A DNA stretch of 64,000 bases from Glaciecola sp. UBA1851 (GTDB taxonomy: Bacteria; Pseudomonadota; Gammaproteobacteria; Enterobacterales; Alteromonadaceae), in the NCBI GenBank assembly GCA_002338515.1, contig DDIL01000022.1, positions 378 through 64,377 of the forward strand, in the 5' to 3' direction. Both the position numbers and the translations under genes were made by a program. Within the stretch, counting starts at the first letter, position 1, and the number at the start of each line of letters is the position of its first letter. The notes below the pieces were generated by a model that made no database searches, was not told where the DNA came from, and was given only the letters and a program-made list of their open reading frames with translations. Shown here piece after piece: positions 1 through 8,816 of this stretch.

Positions 1-96
1 AAAACCGGCAAAATTGGTGACGGCAAAGTATTTGTTTACGACTTAGAGCAGGCCGTACGTATTCGTACTGGCGAAGCAGACACAGAAGCCTTATAA
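1..96 (+). CDS. glnK: Nitrogen regulatory protein P-II (GlnK/GlnB), C-terminal end only
   Basis: The first 96 bases are an open frame in phase 1 that ends in TAA. It encodes a P-II tail with the pattern GDGKVFV followed by an RIRTGE motif, typical of the last 30 residues of GlnB/GlnK. P-II proteins sense 2-oxoglutarate and ATP/ADP and, in the GlnK form, plug the AmtB channel. amtB starts 22 bases downstream, so the pair is very probably the usual glnK-amtB operon, which is why I prefer GlnK over GlnB. The start lies outside the window. Confidence 0.93.
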   Translation, partial: KTGKIGDGKVFVYDLEQAVRIRTGEADTEAL

Positions 97-118
97 GAGA
101 ATTTTCGGAGACATTATC

Positions 119-1345
119 ATGGAAACAACATTTGAATTAGCGTATGCACTAGATACGTTTTACTTTTTAATCTGTGGCGCATTCGTTATGTGGATGGCGG
201 CAGGTTTCACAATGCTAGAAGCTGGTTTAGTTCGAGCGAAAAACACCACTGAAATTTTAACTAAAAACGTCGCCCTGTACGCAATTTCGTGCATCATGTA
301 TATGATCTGCGGTTACGCAATTATGTACGATGGCGGTATATTCTTAAGCGGCATTGTGGGTGATGGCGCAACTGGCGTGACAGAAGACGCAGCAACTTAT
401 GCTCCATCTGCAGACTTCTTCTTCCAAGTTGTATTCGTAGCAACAGCAATGTCAATTGTATCTGGTGCAGTAGCTGAACGTATGAAGCTTTGGTCTTTCC
501 TAGCTTTTGCCGTAGTGTTAACTGGTTTCATCTATCCAATGGAAGGTTCTTGGACATGGAATGGTGCGCCTGTATTTGGCATGTATGTACTTGGCGACCT
601 AGGTTTCAGTGATTTCGCAGGTTCTGGTATTGTTCACATGGCAGGTGCTGCTGCAGCATTAGCGGGTGTATTAGTGCTAGGTGCTCGTAAAGGCAAATAT
701 ACTAAAGATGGAAAAGCGAACGCTATCCCAGGTGCAAACTTGCCATTAGCTACTTTAGGCACATTCATTTTATGGATGGGTTGGTTTGGCTTTAACGGTG
801 GTTCTGTGTTAGCAACGGCAACTGTTGAAAGTGCAAACTCTGTTGCGGTTGTATTCATGAATACAAATATGGCGGCTGCCGGTGGCTTAGTTGCTGCATT
901 GATTCTTGCTCGCATTATGTTTGGTAAAGCTGACCTGACTATGGCGTTAAACGGCGCATTGGCTGGTTTAGTTGCAATTACTGCAGAGCCTTCTACCCCT
1001 ACAGCGCTTCAAGCAACTCTGTTTGGCGCCATAGGCGGTATATTAGTAGTATTCAGTATCGTCACTTTAGACAAGCTTAAAATAGACGATCCTGTAGGCG
1101 CTATCTCTGTTCACGGTACTGTTGGTCTATTAGGTCTACTTTTGGTGCCTATCACAAACAGCGGTTCATCGTTTAGCGGTCAAATCATTGGTGCACTTAC
1201 TATCTTTGTATGGGTATTCGTTACTAGCTTAGTGGTTTGGTTAGCACTGAAAGCAACAATTGGCGTAAGAGTATCTGAGGAAGAAGAATACGAAGGCGTT
1301 GATATGGCTGAGTGTGGATTAGAAGCTTACCCTGAATTTAAATAA
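119..1345 (+). CDS. amtB: Ammonium transporter AmtB
   Basis: This is an inner-membrane ammonium/ammonia channel of the Amt/MEP/Rh family, 408 aa with about eleven hydrophobic segments. The twin pore histidines are visible as H173 (IVHMAGA) and H332 (SVHGTVG). The acidic C-terminal tail (EEEEYEGVDMAECG) is the cytoplasmic segment that binds GlnK. A GGAG ribosome-binding site lies just upstream of the ATG. Unlike E. coli AmtB (428 aa) there is no separate signal peptide; the protein begins directly at the first membrane helix. It is cotranscribed with the upstream glnK and followed by a strong terminator. Expression is likely nitrogen-controlled through NtrC from a promoter outside the window. 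Confidence 0.96.
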   Translation: METTFELAYALDTFYFLICGAFVMWMAAGFTMLEAGLVRAKNTTEILTKNVALYAISCIMYMICGYAIMYDGGIFLSGIVGDGATGVTEDAATYAPSADFFFQVVFVATAMSIVSGAVAERMKLWSFLAFAVVLTGFIYPMEGSWTWNGAPVFGMYVLGDLGFSDFAGSGIVHMAGAAAALAGVLVLGARKGKYTKDGKANAIPGANLPLATLGTFILWMGWFGFNGGSVLATATVESANSVAVVFMNTNMAAAGGLVAALILARIMFGKADLTMALNGALAGLVAITAEPSTPTALQATLFGAIGGILVVFSIVTLDKLKIDDPVGAISVHGTVGLLGLLLVPITNSGSSFSGQIIGALTIFVWVFVTSLVVWLALKATIGVRVSEEEEYEGVDMAECGLEAYPEFK

Positions 1346-1358
1346 GCTTTAACTTTAT

Positions 1359-1390
1359 AAAGGACTAACTGTAATGGTTAGTCCTTTTTG
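1359..1390 (+). terminator. Rho-independent terminator of glnK-amtB
   Basis: A perfect 11-bp inverted repeat (AAAGGACTAAC at 1359-1369 and GTTAGTCCTTT at 1377-1387) is followed by a T-run. It lies 13 bases after the amtB stop codon. Confidence 0.9.
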
Positions 1391-1466
1391 AGTTGTAAAA
1401 GGGAGATGTGGCAAACAATAAATAAGAACAATAATAAGATAGAATAAAGCCGCACAAACTTAAGTT

Positions 1467-1499
1467 GCCAGTAACACTTTGTTACTGGCTTCTTTTTTG
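1467..1499 (+). terminator. Second plus-strand terminator overlapping the hrpB stop
   Basis: A perfect 9-bp stem (GCCAGTAAC at 1467-1475, GTTACTGGC at 1481-1489) is followed on the plus strand by a T-rich tail (TTCTTTTTT). The hrpB stop codon (1482-1484, minus strand) lies inside the right arm. The T-tract is in the correct place only for plus-strand transcripts, so it acts as a back-up amtB terminator that also guards hrpB from antisense transcription. Minus-strand use would be weak. Confidence 0.75.
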
Positions 1500-3992
1500 T
1501 TTAATAGAAAGTCCTGGCTTTTCTTTCATCGGCTCTTCAGGCCATCGATGTTTAACATACCTGCCGCGCATTTCTTTTGCTACTTCAAAATAACTCGTTT
1601 TCCAAAAGTTTTCCAAATCGTTTGTGACTTGTATAGGTCTTCTGGCAGGTGACAAGAGTTCAAATCGCAAAGGAACTTTTCCTTTTGCAAGCAACACAGA
1701 AGTTAGCTCCCCAAACATTTCTTGCAAGATGACAGATACCGTTGGATCTTGATGTTTGCTATATAGTATTTCAACATCACGATTGCTTGGGGTGGTGTAT
1801 TTTTCTGGTGCTTCCTTTTCTAACAGCAATTGTTCTTGATAATTTAAATTGGCTACCATTAAGTTGAAAATATTGACTTGTTTAAGCTGTCTGATACTAG
1901 TTACATCAGTAATATAGGGTAATAACCATGTGTCCAATGATTGTAATAAATGTTGTTCATTTATTTGGCGAAAATCCTTAAGTACATGCCCAAGCCAATG
2001 CACTCTAGCAAGCCAGTTTTGACACTTTTTCGTCCAATTTAAAAATGCTAAGCCATGTATCTGTAATATGTTTTTAATGCATTGATTAAATGCATCGTCG
2101 GGTATTGTGGTTATTTTCTGTTCATCTATCAACAATGATTGATACTTAGTTTGTACTCTTCCTAATATTTTTTCTTGTTTATCATCTAAGTAATAATTTA
2201 CATCTTTAGTAAACGTACTTTTTAGTTCTTTTTTTATCGAATCCAATGATATAGGTGAGCAAGAATATATGACGCCATCTCTGTTTTTGCCGTCGCAATC
2301 ACAAACAATTAACCACTCTTCTTTAACGAGCTGGTCTTGTTCATAAAGTTTTACTCCCCGTCCGTTTGATAAAGTATATTTTGTGCTGCTTACTCTTTTT
2401 TTAGCTAGTCTGTCTGGGAATGCGCGCAGTAACAATATACCTGTTTGCTTTTGTACAAAATCGGTATCAATAGATGTGGATCCTGTTGAAGTTCTTAACG
2501 CCTTGGAAAAACTCTTTATTAATATTTTAACTTGTTGATATGAGTTTTTATTAATCTTGTTAGACGCGTTTTCTACACCATTTTGTTCAAACAAATCCAA
2601 TAAACTTAGTATTCTAATTTGCAGGTCACAGCTCTCTTGTTGAACTAATATATCCCTTTCAGACAATAGCGCAGATATGATACAGGCAAGCTTTTTATCC
2701 TGATCAGATACGCAACTTAGCATCATATTTCCTAAACGAGGCTCCACTCCTAAATTTAGAGTTTGAACTCCTTTTTGAGATATTTTATTAGTGCTATCCA
2801 ATAACCCTAATAACTTATTTAATGTTACTGCAGCGCTAAAATGTTGCTTGGGTGGCGGTGATAACCAGTTGGCATGTTCATATGAGATTATCCCCCAGTT
2901 TGCTAGTTCTAACACTACGCTGGTTAAATCGGTATTTACTATTTCTTCTTTTTGATATTCAAGGAAGCGATTGTATTCACTTTCACTATATAAGCGTATA
3001 CATGTGCCTGCTTGAAGCCTTCCCGCGCGGCCAGCTCTTTGGGTTGCCGATGCTTTTGATATGTAATGTGTGGTTAAACTAGACAATCCGCTTTTAACAT
3101 CGTACTCAGTGCTTTTCTCTAAACCTGAATCAATCACTAATGTAATGCCGTGAATAGTTAAGCTAGTTTCTGCGATGTTGGTGGCAAAAATAATTCTTGT
3201 CTGAGTACTTTTATTTCCATTTAATACTCGCTCTTGTTCATGCAATGGTTGTGCGCCATATAGTGGTAAACATAAGATATTACCGCTTAGCTGCATCTGC
3301 GCTTTGTCAATGCATTTTCTGATATCAGAAACACCGGGAAGAAAAACTAAAATATCGCCACTACATTTATTTAATAGTACTTGTTTTATTGTCGTTATAA
3401 CTTGGTCGGGCAAATGGCGCTTTGTTTTGTCTAAGTACTTTGTGGCAACTGGATAGGAACGGCCTTCACAATACAATGTAGGCGCACCGTTTAAATAGGT
3501 GGATATTTGGTTGACATTAATTGTGGCAGACATCACTAACAGTTTTAGGTCCATTCTGTATGCTTCTTGCACTTCCAAAGCAAGCATAAGTGATAAGTCT
3601 GAATGAATAGACCGCTCGTGAAACTCATCGAATATAATTAGGCCAACGTCAGCCAATTCAGGATAATGTTGGATTTTTCGAGTCAGTATTCCTTCTGTCA
3701 CAATTTCTAGTTGAGTATTTGCCGAAACCATAGAATCGTTGCGAACTTTATACCCAACCGTTTGACCAACACTCTCACCTAATAATTTTGAAAGGTAAAA
3801 AGCTAGTGACTTTACCGCTACTCGCCGCGGCTCTAGCATAATAATTTTTTTACCCTTTAGAAAGTTAGCTTTCAGCAGAGCTATAGGAACCGCAGTAGAT
3901 TTACCTGCACCCGGTTCTGCCTGCAACACCAAACTATTATGATGTTGCAACGTGGTGCATATGTGATCAAGGTGTTGCTGGATTGGTAACAA
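1482..3992 (-). CDS. hrpB: ATP-dependent helicase HrpB
   Basis: Superfamily 2 DExH RNA-helicase-like protein of 836 aa, close to the usual length for HrpB (about 810-840). Visible motifs are Walker A GAGKST (residues 28-33), the DEFH Walker B variant (122-125), SAT, and the motif VI signature QRAGRAGR. The C-terminal third carries the HrpB-specific region ending in a PARRPIQVT / KHRWPEEP-type tail. Its cellular role is poorly defined even in E. coli. It is probably the last gene of a minus-strand unit with gloA, which ends only 21 bases upstream of the hrpB start. Confidence 0.93.
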   Translation of the reverse strand: MLPIQQHLDHICTTLQHHNSLVLQAEPGAGKSTAVPIALLKANFLKGKKIIMLEPRRVAVKSLAFYLSKLLGESVGQTVGYKVRNDSMVSANTQLEIVTEGILTRKIQHYPELADVGLIIFDEFHERSIHSDLSLMLALEVQEAYRMDLKLLVMSATINVNQISTYLNGAPTLYCEGRSYPVATKYLDKTKRHLPDQVITTIKQVLLNKCSGDILVFLPGVSDIRKCIDKAQMQLSGNILCLPLYGAQPLHEQERVLNGNKSTQTRIIFATNIAETSLTIHGITLVIDSGLEKSTEYDVKSGLSSLTTHYISKASATQRAGRAGRLQAGTCIRLYSESEYNRFLEYQKEEIVNTDLTSVVLELANWGIISYEHANWLSPPPKQHFSAAVTLNKLLGLLDSTNKISQKGVQTLNLGVEPRLGNMMLSCVSDQDKKLACIISALLSERDILVQQESCDLQIRILSLLDLFEQNGVENASNKINKNSYQQVKILIKSFSKALRTSTGSTSIDTDFVQKQTGILLLRAFPDRLAKKRVSSTKYTLSNGRGVKLYEQDQLVKEEWLIVCDCDGKNRDGVIYSCSPISLDSIKKELKSTFTKDVNYYLDDKQEKILGRVQTKYQSLLIDEQKITTIPDDAFNQCIKNILQIHGLAFLNWTKKCQNWLARVHWLGHVLKDFRQINEQHLLQSLDTWLLPYITDVTSIRQLKQVNIFNLMVANLNYQEQLLLEKEAPEKYTTPSNRDVEILYSKHQDPTVSVILQEMFGELTSVLLAKGKVPLRFELLSPARRPIQVTNDLENFWKTSYFEVAKEMRGRYVKHRWPEEPMKEKPGLSIKQKRSQ

Positions 3993-4013
3993 AATAAATG
4001 ATATTTATTTAGC

Positions 4014-4457
4014 TTACCAACTACCTGTATTTTCCATAGAAGACCATGGCTCTTGAGGCGGTAAAGATTCACCTTTTTGTAATAGTTCGATAGAAATATT
4101 ATCAGGTGATTTTACAAAAGCCATGTGTCCATCTCTTGGTGGACGATTAATTACCACGCCGTTTTTTTGCAATTTTTCGCATAAATCATAAATATCATCG
4201 ACTCTAAATGCTAAATGTCCAAAGGCTCTACCTGTTTTATATTCAGCTTCAGGGTCCCAATTATAAGTAAGTTCAATTAGAGGTGCTTTTCGTTCTTTAG
4301 CCAGTTCTACATCCTCTGGCGCAGCCAAAAATATTAAAGAAAAACGACCTTTCTCACTATCATATTGACTGGTTTTTACTAAGCCTAATAAATCACAGTA
4401 GAAGTGAAGGGAAGCATCTAAATCTGTTATTCTAATCATTGTATGTAAGTATTGCAT
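4014..4457 (-). CDS. gloA: Lactoylglutathione lyase (glyoxalase I family)
   Basis: VOC-superfamily protein of 147 aa. Glyoxalase I isomerises the methylglyoxal-glutathione hemithioacetal to S-lactoylglutathione. The four expected metal ligands are present: H5, E62, H81 and E124, in the contexts LHTMIRI, IELTYN, GHLAFRV and SIELLQ. The length is slightly above E. coli GloA (135 aa) because of a C-terminal extension. It lies between a second VOC protein upstream and hrpB downstream on the same strand. It may be a GloA paralogue rather than the principal enzyme, but the motif set is complete. Confidence 0.88.
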   Translation of the reverse strand: MQYLHTMIRITDLDASLHFYCDLLGLVKTSQYDSEKGRFSLIFLAAPEDVELAKERKAPLIELTYNWDPEAEYKTGRAFGHLAFRVDDIYDLCEKLQKNGVVINRPPRDGHMAFVKSPDNISIELLQKGESLPPQEPWSSMENTGSW

Positions 4458-4516
4458 AGGTCACCTTGAAAAAGTTAGGGAACGTAGGGTGGTAAAACAA
4501 AAAAGTCTATAAAAAT

Positions 4517-4864
4517 CTAGGACCAAACTGCCAACTCATTGCCGCATGGGTCTAGAAAATGAAAACGTCTGCCGCCTGGAAAGCTAAATATATCGGTTTT
4601 AATGACACCACCACACTTTAAAACAGTCTCTTTGCAAGTTTCTAAGTTGCTGGTGTGTAACACAACAAGTGCTGAGCCTGCATCTGCATCGGCTTTAAGC
4701 CCAGACAAATAAAACCCGCCCAAAACGCCTGAGTTTTCAAAAGCAGTATACTCAGCTCCATAGTCGGTAAATTTCCAGTCAAACGCGTTATTATAAAAGG
4801 ATTTAATTGTATCTAAATTATTTGCAGGTAACTCTATATAATTGATAGGTGTGTGATTATTCAT
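4517..4864 (-). CDS. VOC family protein (glyoxalase/bleomycin-resistance fold)
   Basis: A 115-aa single VOC module with the opening INYIELPANNLD and a closing FLDPCGNELAVWS, both typical of small uncharacterised VOC proteins of the PhnB/YaeR-like group. E11 and the C-terminal E109 could be metal ligands, but the set is incomplete compared with GloA, so a glyoxalase reaction is not supported. It is the first gene of the minus-strand run into gloA and hrpB (59-base gap). The substrate cannot be told from sequence. Confidence 0.8.
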   Translation of the reverse strand: MNNHTPINYIELPANNLDTIKSFYNNAFDWKFTDYGAEYTAFENSGVLGGFYLSGLKADADAGSALVVLHTSNLETCKETVLKCGGVIKTDIFSFPGGRRFHFLDPCGNELAVWS

Positions 4865-5089
4865 TCAAAATACTCGTTAATATATTAAGTAGTGCTTCTT
4901 TGTATATTATTTAGCAACTCTTCTCTACTATTGGGTAATTAAACTAAATAAGCGTACAATGCTTTTAGGATAAAGCGTTCTCATCGCATAATGCGCTAGA
5001 ATACTCTATAAACCTAGTTAGTACTTTTACATTGTTCAAAAAATTTGTCTAATCATTCAAAATTACAATAACAAAGTGACGCTCAAAAA

Positions 5090-6796
5090 ATGAATAAAAA
5101 ATCTAATAATCTGTTAACAACATCACTTTTAGTCAGCACACTATTGATATCTAATATGGCTTTGGCTTACGACAGAGTAACAGGCAAGCCGTTTGCAACA
5201 CGCTCAGAGGTAATTGCACAAAATGGCATGGCGGCTACTAGTCAACCATTAGCGACTCAAGTAGCTTTGGATATTCTAAAGAAGGGTGGCAATGCAGTGG
5301 ATGCAGCTATTGCTGCTAACGCTATGTTAGGGTTAGTTGAACCAACCGGGTGTGGTATTGGCGGCGACTTGTTTGCGATTGTATGGGATGCCGAAACTAA
5401 ACAGCTACATGGGTTAAACGCTTCTGGCCGTTCACCACTTGGATTAGATTTAGAAGACTTCAAAGAAAAAGGTTTAGATGCCATTCCTAAATTTGGGCCA
5501 CTTCCTGTATCGGTCCCGGGGGCAGTCGATGGTTGGTTTATGCTTAGTGAGCGTTTTGGATCCTTACCCATGCAAACCTTACTAGCGCCATCAATTGAAT
5601 ATGCCCGCAAAGGGTTTCCTGTAAGTGAACTCATCGCCTACTATTTTGAGCGCAACCAAGTAAGAATTGGCGATTACCCTGGTTTCAATGATACTTTTAC
5701 AATCGATGGAAAAACGCCGGAAAAGGGCGAAATATTTAAAAATCCCCGCTTAGCGAATACTTATGAAAAAATAGCGACGGGTGGGCGAGATGTTTTCTAC
5801 AAAGGTGATATTGCGCGCACTATCAGCACTTTTATGGAAAGCCAAGGCGGATATTTAAGCTATAAAGATATGGCCGCACATTACTCTGAATGGGTAGAGC
5901 CAGTGTCTGCAAATTACCGAGGGTACGATGTTTGGGAGCTTCCACCAAATGGTCAAGGGATTGCCGCACTGCAAATATTAAACGTATTAGAATTATATGA
6001 CATCCCCAGTATGCAGCGTGATTCAGCTGAGTTTGTGCATACTTTTGTAGAAGCAAAAAAACTGGCGTTTGAAGATAGAGCAAAATTTTATGCCGATCCT
6101 GCTTTCAACAACATTCCTGTTGATTGGTTAATTTCAAAAGAGTATGCAAAAGAGCGGCAACAATTGATTAACCCCGCACAGGCTGCCAAGCGAATTGATG
6201 CAGGAAGAAACGATGGAGATACTATTTATCTTACTGTCGCCGATAGTAAAGGTAATATGGTATCGCTTATTCAAAGTAACTACCGAGGAATGGGCTCAGG
6301 TATGATCCCAACTGATTTAGGCTTTGTGTTGCAAAATAGGGGAGAAATGTTTGCTTTACAAGAGGGGCATTTTAATCAATATGAACCTGGAAAACGCCCA
6401 TTTCACACCATTATTCCAGCCTTTATAACAAAAGATAACAATCCAATTATGAGTTTTGGTGTCATGGGTGGCGGCACTCAGCCGCAAATGCACGCACAAA
6501 TCGTGATAAACATGATTGATTTTGGTATGAATTTGCAGGAGGCTGGTGACGCACCTCGTATTCTGCATTCTGGTTCAAGTACGCCAGAGGGAAAAGCTAT
6601 GTTAGATGGTGGGTATGTCAGCCTAGAAAGTGGTTTTAGTTATGAAACTCGTCGAGAACTCATGAAAAAAGGACATACTATCCGAGATGTGGTTGGCGCT
6701 TTTGGGGGCTATCAAGCTATATTATACGACGCTAAGAATAATGTTTATTACGGCGCGTCAGAGTCACGTAAAGACGGTCAGGCGGCAGGTTATTAA
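5090..6796 (+). CDS. ggt: Gamma-glutamyltransferase (glutathione hydrolase), secreted
   Basis: N-terminal nucleophile hydrolase of 568 aa with a Sec signal peptide (hydrophobic residues about 8-26, cut near ALA-YD). GGT cleaves the gamma-glutamyl bond of glutathione in the periplasm after autocatalytic self-cleavage into large and small subunits. The expected self-cleavage/nucleophile threonine is T378 in NDGDT-IYLTVAD, giving subunits of about 350 and 190 residues. The small-subunit motif GVMGGGTQPQ is also present. It is closer to the GGT group with a short lid than to E. coli Ggt (580 aa). The stop overlaps the start of the following DyP-like gene (TAATG), implying translational coupling. 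Confidence 0.93.
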   Translation: MNKKSNNLLTTSLLVSTLLISNMALAYDRVTGKPFATRSEVIAQNGMAATSQPLATQVALDILKKGGNAVDAAIAANAMLGLVEPTGCGIGGDLFAIVWDAETKQLHGLNASGRSPLGLDLEDFKEKGLDAIPKFGPLPVSVPGAVDGWFMLSERFGSLPMQTLLAPSIEYARKGFPVSELIAYYFERNQVRIGDYPGFNDTFTIDGKTPEKGEIFKNPRLANTYEKIATGGRDVFYKGDIARTISTFMESQGGYLSYKDMAAHYSEWVEPVSANYRGYDVWELPPNGQGIAALQILNVLELYDIPSMQRDSAEFVHTFVEAKKLAFEDRAKFYADPAFNNIPVDWLISKEYAKERQQLINPAQAAKRIDAGRNDGDTIYLTVADSKGNMVSLIQSNYRGMGSGMIPTDLGFVLQNRGEMFALQEGHFNQYEPGKRPFHTIIPAFITKDNNPIMSFGVMGGGTQPQMHAQIVINMIDFGMNLQEAGDAPRILHSGSSTPEGKAMLDGGYVSLESGFSYETRRELMKKGHTIRDVVGAFGGYQAILYDAKNNVYYGASESRKDGQAAGY

Positions 6797-7713
6797 TGGA
6801 CGTACAAAAGGGAATATGTGCCGAGCCAAACTTGCATGCTCTATATTTATTGTTCAATGTTGTTGACGATGATTATGCTAGCGTTAGGTTAAAGCTAGCC
6901 TCTATCCTTGATATCTTTGAACACTTCGATGACGAGCATTACGAGGCTATGGTGTCTGGTGTTATCGCTATTGGCAGCGCTTTTTGGGCCGATATATACC
7001 CTGATGCAAGCCCAGCCTATTTAAGCCCCTTTCCTGACATGCAAAGTGAAGATAGATGTGCACCTGTTTTACCATCTGATTTATTTGTGCAAATAAGAGC
7101 CGATCGATTAGATATTTGCCAAGCGATTGGAATTGAGGTTATGCAAGCCCTCAAAATGCACACTGAATTAGTAGAGCAAGTACAAGCATTTCGGTATTTG
7201 GATGGGCGTGATTGGACGGGTTTTGTTGTTTGCAATGATAATCCCCGTGGTAGAGCAAAGTTTGAGATTGGATTAGTAGGTAATGAAGATGTTGAATTTG
7301 AGGGCGGTTCGTATCTTCATATTCAGCGTTATAGGCACGACTTAGATAAATGGGCCAAACTATCAGATAAGCGGCAACAACAAGTGATGGGAAAAACTCG
7401 CCAGCATAATATGGATGTGGTTGATTCGGGTTTAGATTCTCATGCTTTTAGAACTAAAATAGTAGGTCCATCAGGACAGTTTCCCATCTATCTTAACCAA
7501 AGTATGCCTTATGGGGATATGAACGTGCAAGGGTTGTATTTTGTTGCATGTAGTAATCATCCACAGTCATTTAAAAACCTGTTACACAGCAGAATATATG
7601 GCGATTCTAATGGGCATTATGACAAACTACTTGATTACTCAAATGCGGAAACAGGTGCTGCTTTTTTTGCTCCTTCAGCAACCTTTATTCGAAAGAAAAG
7701 TATTATTGAATAG
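6796..7713 (+). CDS. DyP-type peroxidase homologue (YfeX-like) with degenerate active site
   Basis: 305-aa protein that follows E. coli YfeX along its length, including the GGSYLHIQRYRHDL segment, the proximal heme histidine (H216 in LDSHAFR) and the QSMPYG and GLYFVAC regions. The distal signature is broken: where YfeX-type proteins read FVDGTENP, this one reads FVVCNDNP, so the catalytic aspartate is V145 and the glycine is C146. The distal arginine before QS(L/M)PYG is N234. Both residues needed for peroxide activation are therefore missing while the heme ligand is kept. It may still bind heme as a sensor, carrier or dechelatase-like protein. It is translationally coupled to ggt. No signal peptide is visible, so it is cytoplasmic. 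Confidence 0.85.
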   Translation: MDVQKGICAEPNLHALYLLFNVVDDDYASVRLKLASILDIFEHFDDEHYEAMVSGVIAIGSAFWADIYPDASPAYLSPFPDMQSEDRCAPVLPSDLFVQIRADRLDICQAIGIEVMQALKMHTELVEQVQAFRYLDGRDWTGFVVCNDNPRGRAKFEIGLVGNEDVEFEGGSYLHIQRYRHDLDKWAKLSDKRQQQVMGKTRQHNMDVVDSGLDSHAFRTKIVGPSGQFPIYLNQSMPYGDMNVQGLYFVACSNHPQSFKNLLHSRIYGDSNGHYDKLLDYSNAETGAAFFAPSATFIRKKSIIE

Positions 7714-7718
7714 AGAGG

Positions 7719-8813
7719 TTAAAGCCTAATATTACCATCCCATTCGCTATCGTGTAAAAGGCGTTCGCAAGTATTAACATGATGATTAAAGACAGGATCA
7801 TGAGGATAGTCTTTTTGGGCTTGTTTAAATAATGCTAAAGCGTTTTGCAAATCTCTGGAATCTCTCATTGCCATTCCCGTTACAATTATATCTTTACATG
7901 CATTACGCTGGTTAATTTCTTCTTCTGACAAGTGTTGGTATATTTCAACCACTTCAATTTGACTTGATTTACCTCTTAACAAAACTTTGTCAATGGTTCT
8001 AAATGCAAAAATAGTAGATTGAGACGCTGCGTCAACTAAACTTCTGCTTGCCAAAATATCACAGCCAAAATAATTCGTTAATGATTCAATTCGCTGCGCA
8101 ACATTAACTGCATCACCAATAACCGTTGTATCCATTCGATCGTCAGAGCCAACAGTGCCCAGCACAACAGGTCCTAGATGTAAACCAACGCCATTCTTAA
8201 CAGGCGCATAACCGCTTTTTGCACGATGGTGATTATATAATCGCAATGCTTTTTGCAAATCCAAAGCCGCTTGCACAGAATCAAGCGCTTTGTCTGCTAA
8301 ATCGCCATTCGGGTGATCGAATAATGCCATAATGGCATCACCAATAAATTTATCAATAAACCCATGATTGTCATGAATAGGAGCATTCATTCGCAGAAAA
8401 TAAGCATTTAAAAAATTCATTAGTTGCTGCGGATTCATCTGCTCAGACAAACTAGTAAAGCCTCTGATATCACAGAACATAACGGCAACTTCATCTTCAT
8501 CAGCATATCCAAGCTTTAAGAGATCGGCGCCGCCTTGCGCAAAATGGTCAACAAATTGCCTAGGCACGAATTTTTGAAATGTTTGGTGAAGTCTTTGTGC
8601 TTCATCGGCTTTATCAAGCATAGCTTGTGAAACGATAGGTTCAACATGTTCAACTACTGCAGATACCTCTTGTTCAGCGGTATCTGATATGACAGGTGGA
8701 TTAGCGGGGTGATTTGATTTTACCAACTTTTCATTTTTTTGTTTCCAATACAGAAACGTTAATACAACAGCGTATATGCAAACTAATATAGTAAAAACAA
8801 CACCCGCGACCAT
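7719..8813 (-). CDS. Class III adenylate/guanylate cyclase, membrane-anchored
   Basis: 364 aa with one N-terminal membrane helix (residues 2-22), a linker, and a cyclase homology domain at about 105-290. The two metal-binding aspartates are D115 (FCDIRGFT) and D159 (FIGDAIM); transition-state residues N237 and R241 are in VNVAQR. K155 and T230 occupy the base-selecting positions and fit ATP rather than GTP, so it should make cAMP. No input domain such as CHASE, HAMP or PAS is recognisable between helix and catalytic domain. It starts 3 bases after the hemL stop and is probably cotranscribed with hemL. Confidence 0.88.
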   Translation of the reverse strand: MVAGVVFTILVCIYAVVLTFLYWKQKNEKLVKSNHPANPPVISDTAEQEVSAVVEHVEPIVSQAMLDKADEAQRLHQTFQKFVPRQFVDHFAQGGADLLKLGYADEDEVAVMFCDIRGFTSLSEQMNPQQLMNFLNAYFLRMNAPIHDNHGFIDKFIGDAIMALFDHPNGDLADKALDSVQAALDLQKALRLYNHHRAKSGYAPVKNGVGLHLGPVVLGTVGSDDRMDTTVIGDAVNVAQRIESLTNYFGCDILASRSLVDAASQSTIFAFRTIDKVLLRGKSSQIEVVEIYQHLSEEEINQRNACKDIIVTGMAMRDSRDLQNALALFKQAQKDYPHDPVFNHHVNTCERLLHDSEWDGNIRL

Positions 8814-8816
8814 GTA

